Assembly (NCBI GenBank): GCA_015492875.1
Contig: WGEI01000519.1
Span: 1 to 11,361 of the forward strand
Direction: 5' to 3'
Origin: Anaerolineae bacterium
GTDB lineage: Bacteria > Chloroflexota > Anaerolineae > Aggregatilineales > Phototrophicaceae
Length of the DNA stretch: 11,361 nucleotides
The position numbers were made by a program, and so were the translations under genes. Of this stretch, positions 6,606 through 11,361 are shown piece after piece; the first letter of the stretch is position 1, and each line of letters starts with the position of its first letter. The notes under the pieces were generated by a model. That model did no database searches and was not told the origin of the DNA. It saw only the letters and a list, made by a program, of their open reading frames with translations.

Positions 6606-6647
6606 ATGAAAATAATCTGAAAATAAACCGAAAATTATGTGAAAAAA
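6606..6647 (+). promoter_or_regulatory. Four phased A-tracts, 11-bp period (curved DNA / UP-like element)
   Basis: GAAAA begins at 6608, 6619, 6630 and 6641, exactly 11 bp apart, each as (Y/A)(T/C)GAAAAWWA-like units. A-tracts repeated near the helical period bend DNA, and A/T-rich sequence just upstream of -35 can act as an UP element for the RNA polymerase alpha subunit. The block ends about 13 bp before the -35 TTGAAC of the small-RNA promoter. The function is inferred; the periodicity is directly visible. Confidence 0.6.
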
Positions 6648-6659
6648 GTCATCAATCTA

Positions 6660-6688
6660 TTGAACCCCAATTGCAGTTATGCTATGGT
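6660..6688 (+). promoter_or_regulatory. Sigma70-like promoter with extended -10
   Basis: TTGAAC (6660-6665), a 17-bp spacer, then TATGGT (6683-6688) preceded by TGC, an extended -10 motif. The predicted start is near 6695. With the phased A-tracts upstream this is the best-formed promoter in the window, yet the next gene start is 259 bp further on, beyond a terminator. Confidence 0.6.
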
Positions 6689-6694
6689 GATAAC

Positions 6695-6859
6695 GTAATG
6701 TTATACCTCTTCACTGCAGCATACATTGAGCATTGAAGCACTAATCACCCTTACAGACAGGGAACCATTGTAGCACGACAATGCACTGTTCCCAAATGAG
6801 GATTAAGTACCGGAGCCATTCCCACACTTCACCACAGATCGGCTCCGGTTTTTGTTTTT
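6695..6859 (+). ncRNA. Candidate structured small RNA (or pepF leader), family not recognised
   Basis: About 160 nt lie between a good promoter and a strong intrinsic terminator, with no open reading frame of note. Hairpin one: CTTCACTGC (6709-6717) pairs with GCATTGAAG (6730-6738) with one C-U mismatch and a 12-nt loop. Hairpin two: GGGAACCATTGT (6760-6771) pairs with ACAATG (6778-6783) and GTTCCC (6788-6793), a 12-bp helix with a 6-nt loop AGCACG and a 4-nt bulge. CCU (6706-6708) plus flanking UUA could pair with AGGAUUAA (6799-6806) to close a three-way junction. Hairpin three is the terminator. I do not recognise 6S, SRP, RNase P, tmRNA, a T-box or a common riboswitch. Because pepF lies 95 nt beyond the terminator on the same strand, an attenuating leader is the alternative. 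Confidence 0.5.
6809..6859 (+). terminator. Strong intrinsic terminator of the small RNA
   Basis: ACCGGAGCC (6809-6817) and GGCTCCGGT (6841-6849) form a perfect 9-bp stem. It is followed by TTTTT at 6849-6853 and a second TTTTT at 6855-6859. The 23-nt loop is C/A-rich and unpaired, unusually long for a terminator. Confidence 0.85.
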
Positions 6860-6909
6860 ATTCGCCACTTACAATTAATGATTTGTTCATCTCGAAGCTG
6901 TGCCGCCTG

Positions 6910-6918
6910 TGGTAAACT
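6910..6918 (+). promoter_or_regulatory. Probable extended -10 of pepF
   Basis: TGG-TAAACT matches TGn plus a four-of-six -10 hexamer. A start near 6925 gives a leader of roughly 29 nt to the ATG at 6954. No good -35 is visible. It would give pepF a promoter independent of the upstream terminated transcript. Confidence 0.4.
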
Positions 6919-6953
6919 GGCAGCATCTAGCTTAAGAAGATGTGAGAGTTGTT

Positions 6954-8783
6954 ATGACCGAAGCAACGATGATTGAAGAACCTAAAACAGGGGCCGAAGA
7001 GGTTGTTTGGGATTTAACCCCCCTTTACCAAAACCCAGATGATCCCACGTTAGAAAGCGACATGCAGCGCCTGCAAGACATGGTCGCGCAATTTGTAGAG
7101 CAATATAAAGGGCGCGTCAGTGAGTTAAATGCAGAGGGACTGGTGCAAGCCCTAGAAGCATTAGAAGCCATTCATGATTTATCGGGGCGCATTAGTTCTT
7201 ATGCGGTACTGCGCTTCACTGAAGACATGAATGATCCTGAACGTGGTGCATTCATGCAGAAGGTGAATGAGTTCGATTCTGAACTCACCCAGCAACTGGT
7301 CTTTTTCAACCTTGAGTGGAACGCTTTGGATGATGAGGTAGCGGCAAAACTATTAGAAGCGCCAGAGTTGGGCAAGTACCGCCATCACCTAGAGGCAGAG
7401 CGCCGCTATAAGCCATATCAATTGAGCGAAACGGAAGAGAAGTTGCTCATTGAAAAGGCCGTTACCGGGAAAAATGCGTGGTCACGCTTATTTGACCAAA
7501 TTTCTGGCGCAATGCGCGTCGAATGGGAGGGCGAGCGTATCCCCCTCTCTGTTGCCCTTCCCAAACTGTATGATGAAAACCGCGAAGTGCGGCGGCGGGT
7601 GGCGAACGCCATCACCCAAACGCTGGAAGCGGATACAATGACGCTCACCTATATTTTCAACGTGCTAGCGGCAGATAAGGCTTCTGATGATAAGCTGCGC
7701 GGCTATCCTTCGTGGATTTCATCGCGGAACTTGGCCAACAAAGCGCCAGATTCTGTCGTAGAGGCGCTTATTAAAACAGTGACGGGGAGCTATGATATTG
7801 TCGCCCGTCACTACCGTTTGAAGCGCAAACTATTGGGATATGATGAGCTAAATGACTATGACCGCTATGCGCCATTGCCGATTGAAGGTAGCGAGAGCTT
7901 CTATACTTGGGAGCAAGCGCGCGATATTGTCCTTGATGCTTATCACGCCTTTTCGCCACAGATGGCGGATATTGCGCGCAAGTTCTTCGATGAAAAGTGG
8001 ATTCATGCGCCAGTAAAGCCCGGTAAAAGCGGCGGGGCGTTCGCCCATCCAACCGTGCCCTCTGCCCATCCGTATGTGCTGACCAATTACACAGGCCAAG
8101 CGCGTGACGTGATGACATTGGCGCATGAATTGGGGCATGGCGTGCATATGTATCTCTCTGGTCAAGAGAATGGCTTGTTTGCCCTTTATACCCCGCTGAC
8201 AACGGCAGAAACGGCATCAGTCTTTGGCGAGATGCTGGTCTTCCAAGATTTGATGCAAAAAGAACCTAGTGCTGCCGCACGGTTGAAGATGATGTTCCAG
8301 AAAATCGAAGATACTTTCGCCACCGTTTACCGCCAAGTGGCGATGAACCGCTTCGAAGAGGGTTACCATACTGCCCGCCGCCAACAAGGTGAACTGAGCA
8401 CTGAACAGTTTAGCGCTATCTGGATGGAGACCCAGAAGGCGATGTTTGGCGATAGCGTCAACCTGCGTGATGAATATAGCATCTGGTGGAGCTACATTGG
8501 CCATTTCGTCAGCGTTCCCGGCTATGTTTACGCCTATGCCTTTGGCGAATTGCTGGTGCTGGCGCTATATAACCTCTATCGTGAGCAAGGTACAGACTTC
8601 GTGCCGAAGTATCTTGACCTGCTGGCTGCTGGAGATAGCGACTGGCCAGATAAACTGCTGGCGCGCGTTGGCGTGGATTTGAATGACCCGAATTTCTGGC
8701 AGGGTGGCGTTAAAGCGATTGAAGAACTGGTTGAGCAAGAAGAGGCATTAGCGCGCGAAGTATATCCGGAACTCTTCACCTAA
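6954..8783 (+). CDS. pepF: Oligoendopeptidase F (M3 family zinc metallopeptidase)
   Basis: A 609-residue cytoplasmic peptidase that cleaves short peptides internally, as part of peptide turnover and amino-acid recycling. The zinc site is HELGH (residues 391-395, in VMTLAHELGHGVH), with the third ligand Glu419 in TTAETAS, the standard M3 arrangement. The C-terminal HFVSVPGYVYAYAFGELL segment carries the conserved His/Tyr residues near the active site of M3 enzymes. The N-terminal part (about 15-195) is the helical oligopeptidase-F N-terminal domain, and the M3 catalytic domain follows to about 590. Length is normal and there is no signal peptide. The ATG at 6954 is chosen because GAGAG lies 5 nt upstream; a GTG at 6942 is in frame but has no well-spaced ribosome site. 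The gene is monocistronic, between its own -10 and a terminator at 8818. Confidence 0.95.
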   Translation: MTEATMIEEPKTGAEEVVWDLTPLYQNPDDPTLESDMQRLQDMVAQFVEQYKGRVSELNAEGLVQALEALEAIHDLSGRISSYAVLRFTEDMNDPERGAFMQKVNEFDSELTQQLVFFNLEWNALDDEVAAKLLEAPELGKYRHHLEAERRYKPYQLSETEEKLLIEKAVTGKNAWSRLFDQISGAMRVEWEGERIPLSVALPKLYDENREVRRRVANAITQTLEADTMTLTYIFNVLAADKASDDKLRGYPSWISSRNLANKAPDSVVEALIKTVTGSYDIVARHYRLKRKLLGYDELNDYDRYAPLPIEGSESFYTWEQARDIVLDAYHAFSPQMADIARKFFDEKWIHAPVKPGKSGGAFAHPTVPSAHPYVLTNYTGQARDVMTLAHELGHGVHMYLSGQENGLFALYTPLTTAETASVFGEMLVFQDLMQKEPSAAARLKMMFQKIEDTFATVYRQVAMNRFEEGYHTARRQQGELSTEQFSAIWMETQKAMFGDSVNLRDEYSIWWSYIGHFVSVPGYVYAYAFGELLVLALYNLYREQGTDFVPKYLDLLAAGDSDWPDKLLARVGVDLNDPNFWQGGVKAIEELVEQEEALAREVYPELFT

Positions 8784-8817
8784 ATCGGTTCGACAATATC
8801 CACTCACCTACCTATGT

Positions 8818-8850
8818 GAAACGCGCTCTATTTTGGGGCGCGTTTCTTTT
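8818..8850 (+). terminator. Intrinsic terminator after pepF
   Basis: GAAACGCGC (8818-8826) and GCGCGTTTC (8838-8846) form a perfect 9-bp stem with an 11-nt loop and a following TTTT. It lies 35 bp after the pepF stop codon. Confidence 0.88.
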
Positions 8851-8876
8851 CTAAGCCCATTACTACCAAATTATGG

Positions 8877-8883
8877 TTATACT
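8877..8883 (+). promoter_or_regulatory. Probable -10 box of the esterase-acylphosphatase pair
   Basis: TATACT (8878-8883) lies 28 bp before the esterase start, with TGG just upstream (8874-8876) in extended -10 style. No clear -35 is present. The leader would contain AAAAGGGTGGG as ribosome site. Confidence 0.45.
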
Positions 8884-8911
8884 CTAGACGTTATCAGAAA
8901 AGGGTGGGTAT

Positions 8912-9574
8912 ATGACAGTGAATATCATCTATCTACACGGGTTTGCCTCTTCTCCACAATCGAAAAAAGCGCAAGATATGCAAAAGCGCTTGAAGCCTTA
9001 TGACGTACACTTCATAGTGTCTGACTTAAATGTCCCCAGTTTCGAGCAATTGAGCTTCACAGCTATTCTGGAAAAAGTGGCGGAAACTGTGCGGGATTTA
9101 CCTGAAGGGCCTGTTTATCTCATCGGCTCTAGTATGGGCGGTTCCGTCGCGTTGCACTTCGCCGACCGTTATCGCCATGCAGAAGCGGCACGAGTGGAGA
9201 AAATGATCCTCCTCGCGCCTGCCATCGATTTCTTCGCCAACCGCCAACGCCAATTGGGCGATAACTGGCTACAGCAATGGCAAGCGGCTGGAAGTATGCC
9301 GTTTTACCATTATGGCTATGAGGTAGAAAAACCAGTGCACTATGGCTTGGTTGAGGATTTGCAGCAATACGATGGCTATAGCGTCAAGTTAGATATACCT
9401 ATACGCATCTATCATGGCCGCCATGATGATAGTGTAGATTGCCAGCAAAGTGAGCGCTATGCACAGGAAAATGACAATGTGGAGCTATGTATGCTCGATA
9501 GCGACCACACTTTACTTGACCAGACTGATGTGATTTTTGAGGGCGTCGTGGCGTTTTTTGGCCTGAGGGAATAA
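8912..9574 (+). CDS. YqiA-like alpha/beta-fold esterase
   Basis: A 220-residue cytoplasmic serine hydrolase of the YqiA/YcfP (UPF0227) type, probably a carboxylesterase on short acyl esters or thioesters. The N-terminal IIYLHGFASSPQSKKA (5-20) is the characteristic opening strand and oxyanion loop of this group. The nucleophile is Ser74 in LIGSSMGG, the acid Asp172 in IYHGRHDDSV and the base His199 in LDSDHTLL. There is no signal peptide and no large cap domain, consistent with the small size. A GGGTGGG ribosome site precedes the ATG. Only four bases separate its stop from the acylphosphatase start, so the two are very likely co-transcribed; whether an esterase and an acyl-phosphate hydrolase share a pathway is open. 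The substrate is not deducible. Confidence 0.8.
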   Translation: MTVNIIYLHGFASSPQSKKAQDMQKRLKPYDVHFIVSDLNVPSFEQLSFTAILEKVAETVRDLPEGPVYLIGSSMGGSVALHFADRYRHAEAARVEKMILLAPAIDFFANRQRQLGDNWLQQWQAAGSMPFYHYGYEVEKPVHYGLVEDLQQYDGYSVKLDIPIRIYHGRHDDSVDCQQSERYAQENDNVELCMLDSDHTLLDQTDVIFEGVVAFFGLRE

Positions 9575-9578
9575 AACA

Positions 9579-9869
9579 ATGAATGAAATAAAACAGCTGT
9601 ACGCTATCGTACATGGGCGGGTTCAAGGTGTGAGTTTTCGCTACTATACTGTGCAAACAGCGCGCACATTGGGGCTGACTGGGTGGGTGCGCAATTTGCC
9701 TGATGGCACAGTTGAAGTTTTGGCAGAAGGCCCCTGCCCGCCCTTAGAGCAGTTATTGGCGTGGTTACATGAAGGTTCACCGAGCGCTGTAGTCAAACAA
9801 GTGCGCTATGAATGGCGCGACGCCAGCGGTGAATATCGTGATTTTCGTACGCGCTATTTTAATGACTAA
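9579..9869 (+). CDS. acyP: Acylphosphatase
   Basis: A 96-residue enzyme that hydrolyses acyl phosphates such as carbamoyl phosphate or 1,3-bisphosphoglycerate to a carboxylate and phosphate. The phosphate-binding loop GRVQGVSFRYYT (13-24) includes the catalytic Arg21, and GWVRNLPDGTVEV (35-47) holds the water-positioning Asn39. The GSPSA loop (66-70) is also typical. Length is normal for a single-domain AcyP and there is no signal peptide. The GAGGGA ribosome site lies within the end of the preceding esterase gene. The stop codon TAA at 9867-9869 overlaps the stop of the convergent CAP gene, leaving no room for a terminator between them. Confidence 0.95.
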   Translation: MNEIKQLYAIVHGRVQGVSFRYYTVQTARTLGLTGWVRNLPDGTVEVLAEGPCPPLEQLLAWLHEGSPSAVVKQVRYEWRDASGEYRDFRTRYFND

Positions 9870-10900
9870 CGCCGCCGCAGATATTCCACTGTAGCCACCA
9901 CCAACACGCCGACTTGCACCATAATAACAATCACCAACAACGGCGGCAATCCAGCCGCGCTTGGTGTGGGGGGCAACTCTTCCTGTGGCGGCAGCGTGGC
10001 CGTTGGCAGAATTGACACACGAATTGCGGGGGTGGGTGTGGCAGTGGACACAGGTTCAACAGCGACAAATGTCGACGGCGGAGGCAAGGTCATGGTGGGG
10101 GTAGGCGTAAATGTTGCGGTTGGGGGCAATGGCGTGGGTGTGGCGGTAGGCGGTTCGGGCGTTGGGGTATACGTACCATCAGCGGGGGGAATGAGGAATA
10201 TCTCGCCAATTTCCAGCAAATCGTCTTCGGTCATGCCGTTAAGCGCTAGCAACATGGGAATATCATCCCAGCCATAGCCATACAAAATCGCAATATAACC
10301 GACGGTATCCCCCGGTTGTATCTGATGCTGGATATTGCCCCGCTCATCAATACCCACAACAAAGCTAGGTGGTGGCGCGGTTGGTTGTGATTGGGCATTA
10401 CTGCCATTGCTGTTACTATTCGATGATGAGCGCGCAGGCAACGAGCCGCTGGGATTGCCAAACACCAGCACAAAGGCGTAGCGGCCATTGGCGGCGTAAC
10501 TACCAATACCGATGTCGCTGTAATAAGTGCTTGTGAGGCCAGCATAGTGAATTGGTGAGTTCAGCCAGAATTGCCATGCAGAGTTTGGGGTGGCATCTGA
10601 CCCCATGTAGATATTTTCGCCAACCCAGTTGGTGGGATAACCCGCGGCAAGGGCACGGTCTCTTGGCCCTGTGCCGTCAGAGCGGTAGTGGTCAATACTA
10701 CCTGTCTCGGCCATCCACTGCGCTTGATTGCGGGCGGCAGCGCTGAGGGCGCTGTTCAATTGATAAGGCGGCAGCCCCAACGAAGTGCGCAAGCTGTTAA
10801 TCCGCCCTAGCAGGTCGCTGACAACATCCTGCGCGGAGATGGGATTCGCAACGCTCAGCAATATACAGAGAATGGCGACATGAAGTATCCGTTTCATCAT
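9866..10900 (-). CDS. Secreted CAP (SCP/PR-1) protein with LysM and C-terminal membrane anchor
   Basis: A 344-residue cell-envelope protein. A signal peptide (1-23, cleavage ISA|Q24) is followed by a CAP domain (about 28-150) with the cavity residues His71 (SIDHYRSDG), Glu95 (GENIY) and His118 (SPIHYAGL). A Ser/Asn linker (157-175) leads to a LysM domain (about 190-238: QHQIQPGDTVGYIA...LNGM...IFLIPP), which binds peptidoglycan or related glycans. A Pro/Thr-rich stalk (244-315, TATPTP-type repeats) and one hydrophobic segment (319-339) ending in RRR follow, so the protein is probably anchored in the membrane with its domains outside. The CAP function in bacteria is largely unsettled. The ribosome site AGGCGG sits 1 nt before the first ATG and 4 nt before the second (10897), so the second codon may be the true start. 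The MOSC gene upstream is on the same strand, 63 bp away. Confidence 0.88.
   Translation of the reverse strand: MMKRILHVAILCILLSVANPISAQDVVSDLLGRINSLRTSLGLPPYQLNSALSAAARNQAQWMAETGSIDHYRSDGTGPRDRALAAGYPTNWVGENIYMGSDATPNSAWQFWLNSPIHYAGLTSTYYSDIGIGSYAANGRYAFVLVFGNPSGSLPARSSSNSNSNGSNAQSQPTAPPPSFVVGIDERGNIQHQIQPGDTVGYIAILYGYGWDDIPMLLALNGMTEDDLLEIGEIFLIPPADGTYTPTPEPPTATPTPLPPTATFTPTPTMTLPPPSTFVAVEPVSTATPTPAIRVSILPTATLPPQEELPPTPSAAGLPPLLVIVIMVQVGVLVVATVEYLRRR
9956..10171 (-). repeat. Low-complexity Pro/Thr-coding stretch
   Basis: This encodes the stalk of the CAP protein (residues about 244-315) from CCC/ACC/GCC-type codons. The plus strand therefore carries repeated G runs of 4-6, for example near 9967, 10028, 10096, 10123, 10162 and 10183. 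It is a degenerate protein-level repeat rather than an exact DNA repeat. Spurious Gly/Val-rich frames arise on the opposite strand. Confidence 0.55.
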
Positions 10901-10907
10901 GCCGCCT

Positions 10908-10916
10908 ATTCTATCA
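10908..10916 (-). promoter_or_regulatory. Possible extended -10 of the CAP gene
   Basis: On the minus strand TG-A-TAGAAT is a good extended -10, ending 7 bp before the first ATG. It would start the message almost at the start codon. A second candidate, CATAAT, lies further upstream near 10923-10928 and would leave a short leader with AGGCGG. No clear -35 fits either one. Confidence 0.35.
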
Positions 10917-10963
10917 TGCCGATTATGCTATGTAGATGACGCTTCACCTACGTTGGTGCACGC

Positions 10964-11361
10964 TCACAACGAGCGCACACTTTGCGCTAAAAACCACTCG
11001 CGCCATTCTGGATTGAGGGCGTCGCAAAGGGCGATTTCGCGTTTGATTTCTGGGGACATTTTGGGGGTGAGGCGCTGTTCGACAACTGTGGCAATTGTCC
11101 ACTGGGCATAAGCACGCTCTAATAGGCGCACGGCTAACCCCGCCTGTACCTCCCCCTCTTCCAATACGCGCAAATACCAGCCGGCACAGCCGCAATCTAT
11201 CACGCGCTGCAATATATCATCGCGTCCCCAGCGCAAATTGAGCTTACGGCAGGGCAAACGCGGCTGCGCTACTTGCACAACTGCCTCGCCGATAGCGTAT
11301 ATATCGCCGATGCAAACAGTGGTTTCGTCTTGGCCGCTGATGGTGAAATTCTCCCCGAAAG
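10964..11361 (-). CDS. MOSC-domain protein, YiiM-like (5' end beyond window)
   Basis: The last 131 residues of a molybdenum-cofactor sulfurase C-terminal (MOSC) domain protein; the gene enters from the right edge, so its start is not visible. The first visible residues, FGENFTISGQDETTVCIGD, and then QVAQPRLPCRKLNLRWGRDD match the YiiM pattern, including the conserved Cys in the QPR-x-PC motif that binds or carries sulfur/cofactor. The remaining part, GWYLRVLEEGEVQAG then an all-helical tail to AQSVRSL, fits the MOSC end plus the '3-alpha' domain of YiiM. YiiM-type proteins bind molybdenum cofactor and have been linked to N-hydroxylated substrate reduction; the role here is inferred. Any GTG in the visible part (for example at 11278) is internal, because homology continues upstream without a stop. 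Confidence 0.85.
   Translation of the reverse strand, partial: FGENFTISGQDETTVCIGDIYAIGEAVVQVAQPRLPCRKLNLRWGRDDILQRVIDCGCAGWYLRVLEEGEVQAGLAVRLLERAYAQWTIATVVEQRLTPKMSPEIKREIALCDALNPEWREWFLAQSVRSL

Noticed and set aside
6577..6632. 9-bp inverted repeat TTCGGTTTA / TAAACCGAA with a 38-nt gap
   Set aside because: Repeats of this length and spacing are expected by chance once or twice in 11 kb, there is no T-tract, and it overlaps the phased A-tracts; not called as terminator or operator.
6942..6953. GTG start four codons upstream of the chosen pepF ATG
   Set aside because: The AAGAAG before it is too close, whereas the ATG at 6954 has GAGAG at a suitable distance; the extra residues add no conserved sequence.
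7771..8217. 148-residue minus-strand frame inside pepF
   Set aside because: It lies wholly antisense to the catalytic core of pepF, including HELGH, and has no motif or ribosome site of its own.
9966..10277. Gly/Val-rich 103-residue frame on the plus strand
   Set aside because: It is the antisense reading of the Pro/Thr-rich stalk of the CAP gene; its repetitiveness is a by-product of that coding sequence.
10956..10978. Hairpin CGCTC/GAGCG over the MOSC stop codon
   Set aside because: On the minus strand it is not followed by a T-run, so it is not a convincing intrinsic terminator.
11276..11278. GTG as start of a short 104-residue MOSC gene
   Set aside because: The frame stays open to the window edge and the upstream residues (GENFTISG, DETTVCIGD) belong to the same domain, so the gene is simply cut by the window.
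1..11361. tRNA, rRNA, CRISPR array, att sites, phage or defence genes
   Set aside because: No cloverleaf with conserved loops, no regularly spaced repeat-spacer units and no such protein motifs were found by reading both strands.

Overview
The window looks like a chromosomal stretch of a Chloroflexota bacterium, probably Anaerolineae-like. This is inference. The main support is a secreted CAP/LysM protein with a long Pro/Thr linker of TATPTP-type repeats and a single C-terminal membrane anchor, a style I associate with that phylum. Other support is a mixture of single-membrane style exported proteins, a type-I haloalkane dehalogenase and an M3 oligoendopeptidase. Genes are tightly packed, on both strands, with GC content that appears moderate by eye.

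Layout. Bases 1-1419 are an apparently complete ISKra4-type insertion sequence whose transposase is on the minus strand. Its right end lies 25 bp upstream of a secreted S33/TAP-like alpha/beta hydrolase (1445-2947, +). This gene converges on a secreted six-bladed PD40 beta-propeller protein (2944-3945, -), and the two stop codons share a CTAG palindrome. A short divergent promoter region then leads to a cytoplasmic FKBP-type prolyl isomerase with its own terminator. Next is a two-gene operon: a type-I haloalkane dehalogenase translationally coupled (ATGA overlap) to a secreted TIM-barrel glycosidase-like protein.

The 6557-6953 intergenic region is the most interesting part. Four A-tracts spaced exactly 11 bp apart precede a good sigma70-like promoter (TTGAAC, 17 bp, TGC-TATGGT). 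This is followed by about 160 nt able to fold into two strong hairpins and ending in a textbook intrinsic terminator. I read it as an undescribed small structured RNA, or possibly an attenuating leader of the next gene, pepF, which seems to have its own -10 element. pepF (6954-8783) ends in a strong terminator. It is followed by a YqiA-like esterase and an acylphosphatase that are probably co-transcribed.

The acylphosphatase converges, again with overlapping stop codons, on the CAP/LysM membrane-anchored protein (9866-10900, -). Upstream of that gene, on the same strand, is the C-terminal part of a YiiM-like MOSC-domain protein that runs off the right edge.

Themes across the window: all four exported proteins have a predicted Ala|Gln signal-peptidase site; three unrelated alpha/beta hydrolases sit within 8 kb; and several genes carry -10-like boxes very close to the start codon. 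Apart from the transposon and the operon pairs there is no obvious single pathway linking the genes. No tRNA, rRNA or CRISPR array was seen.
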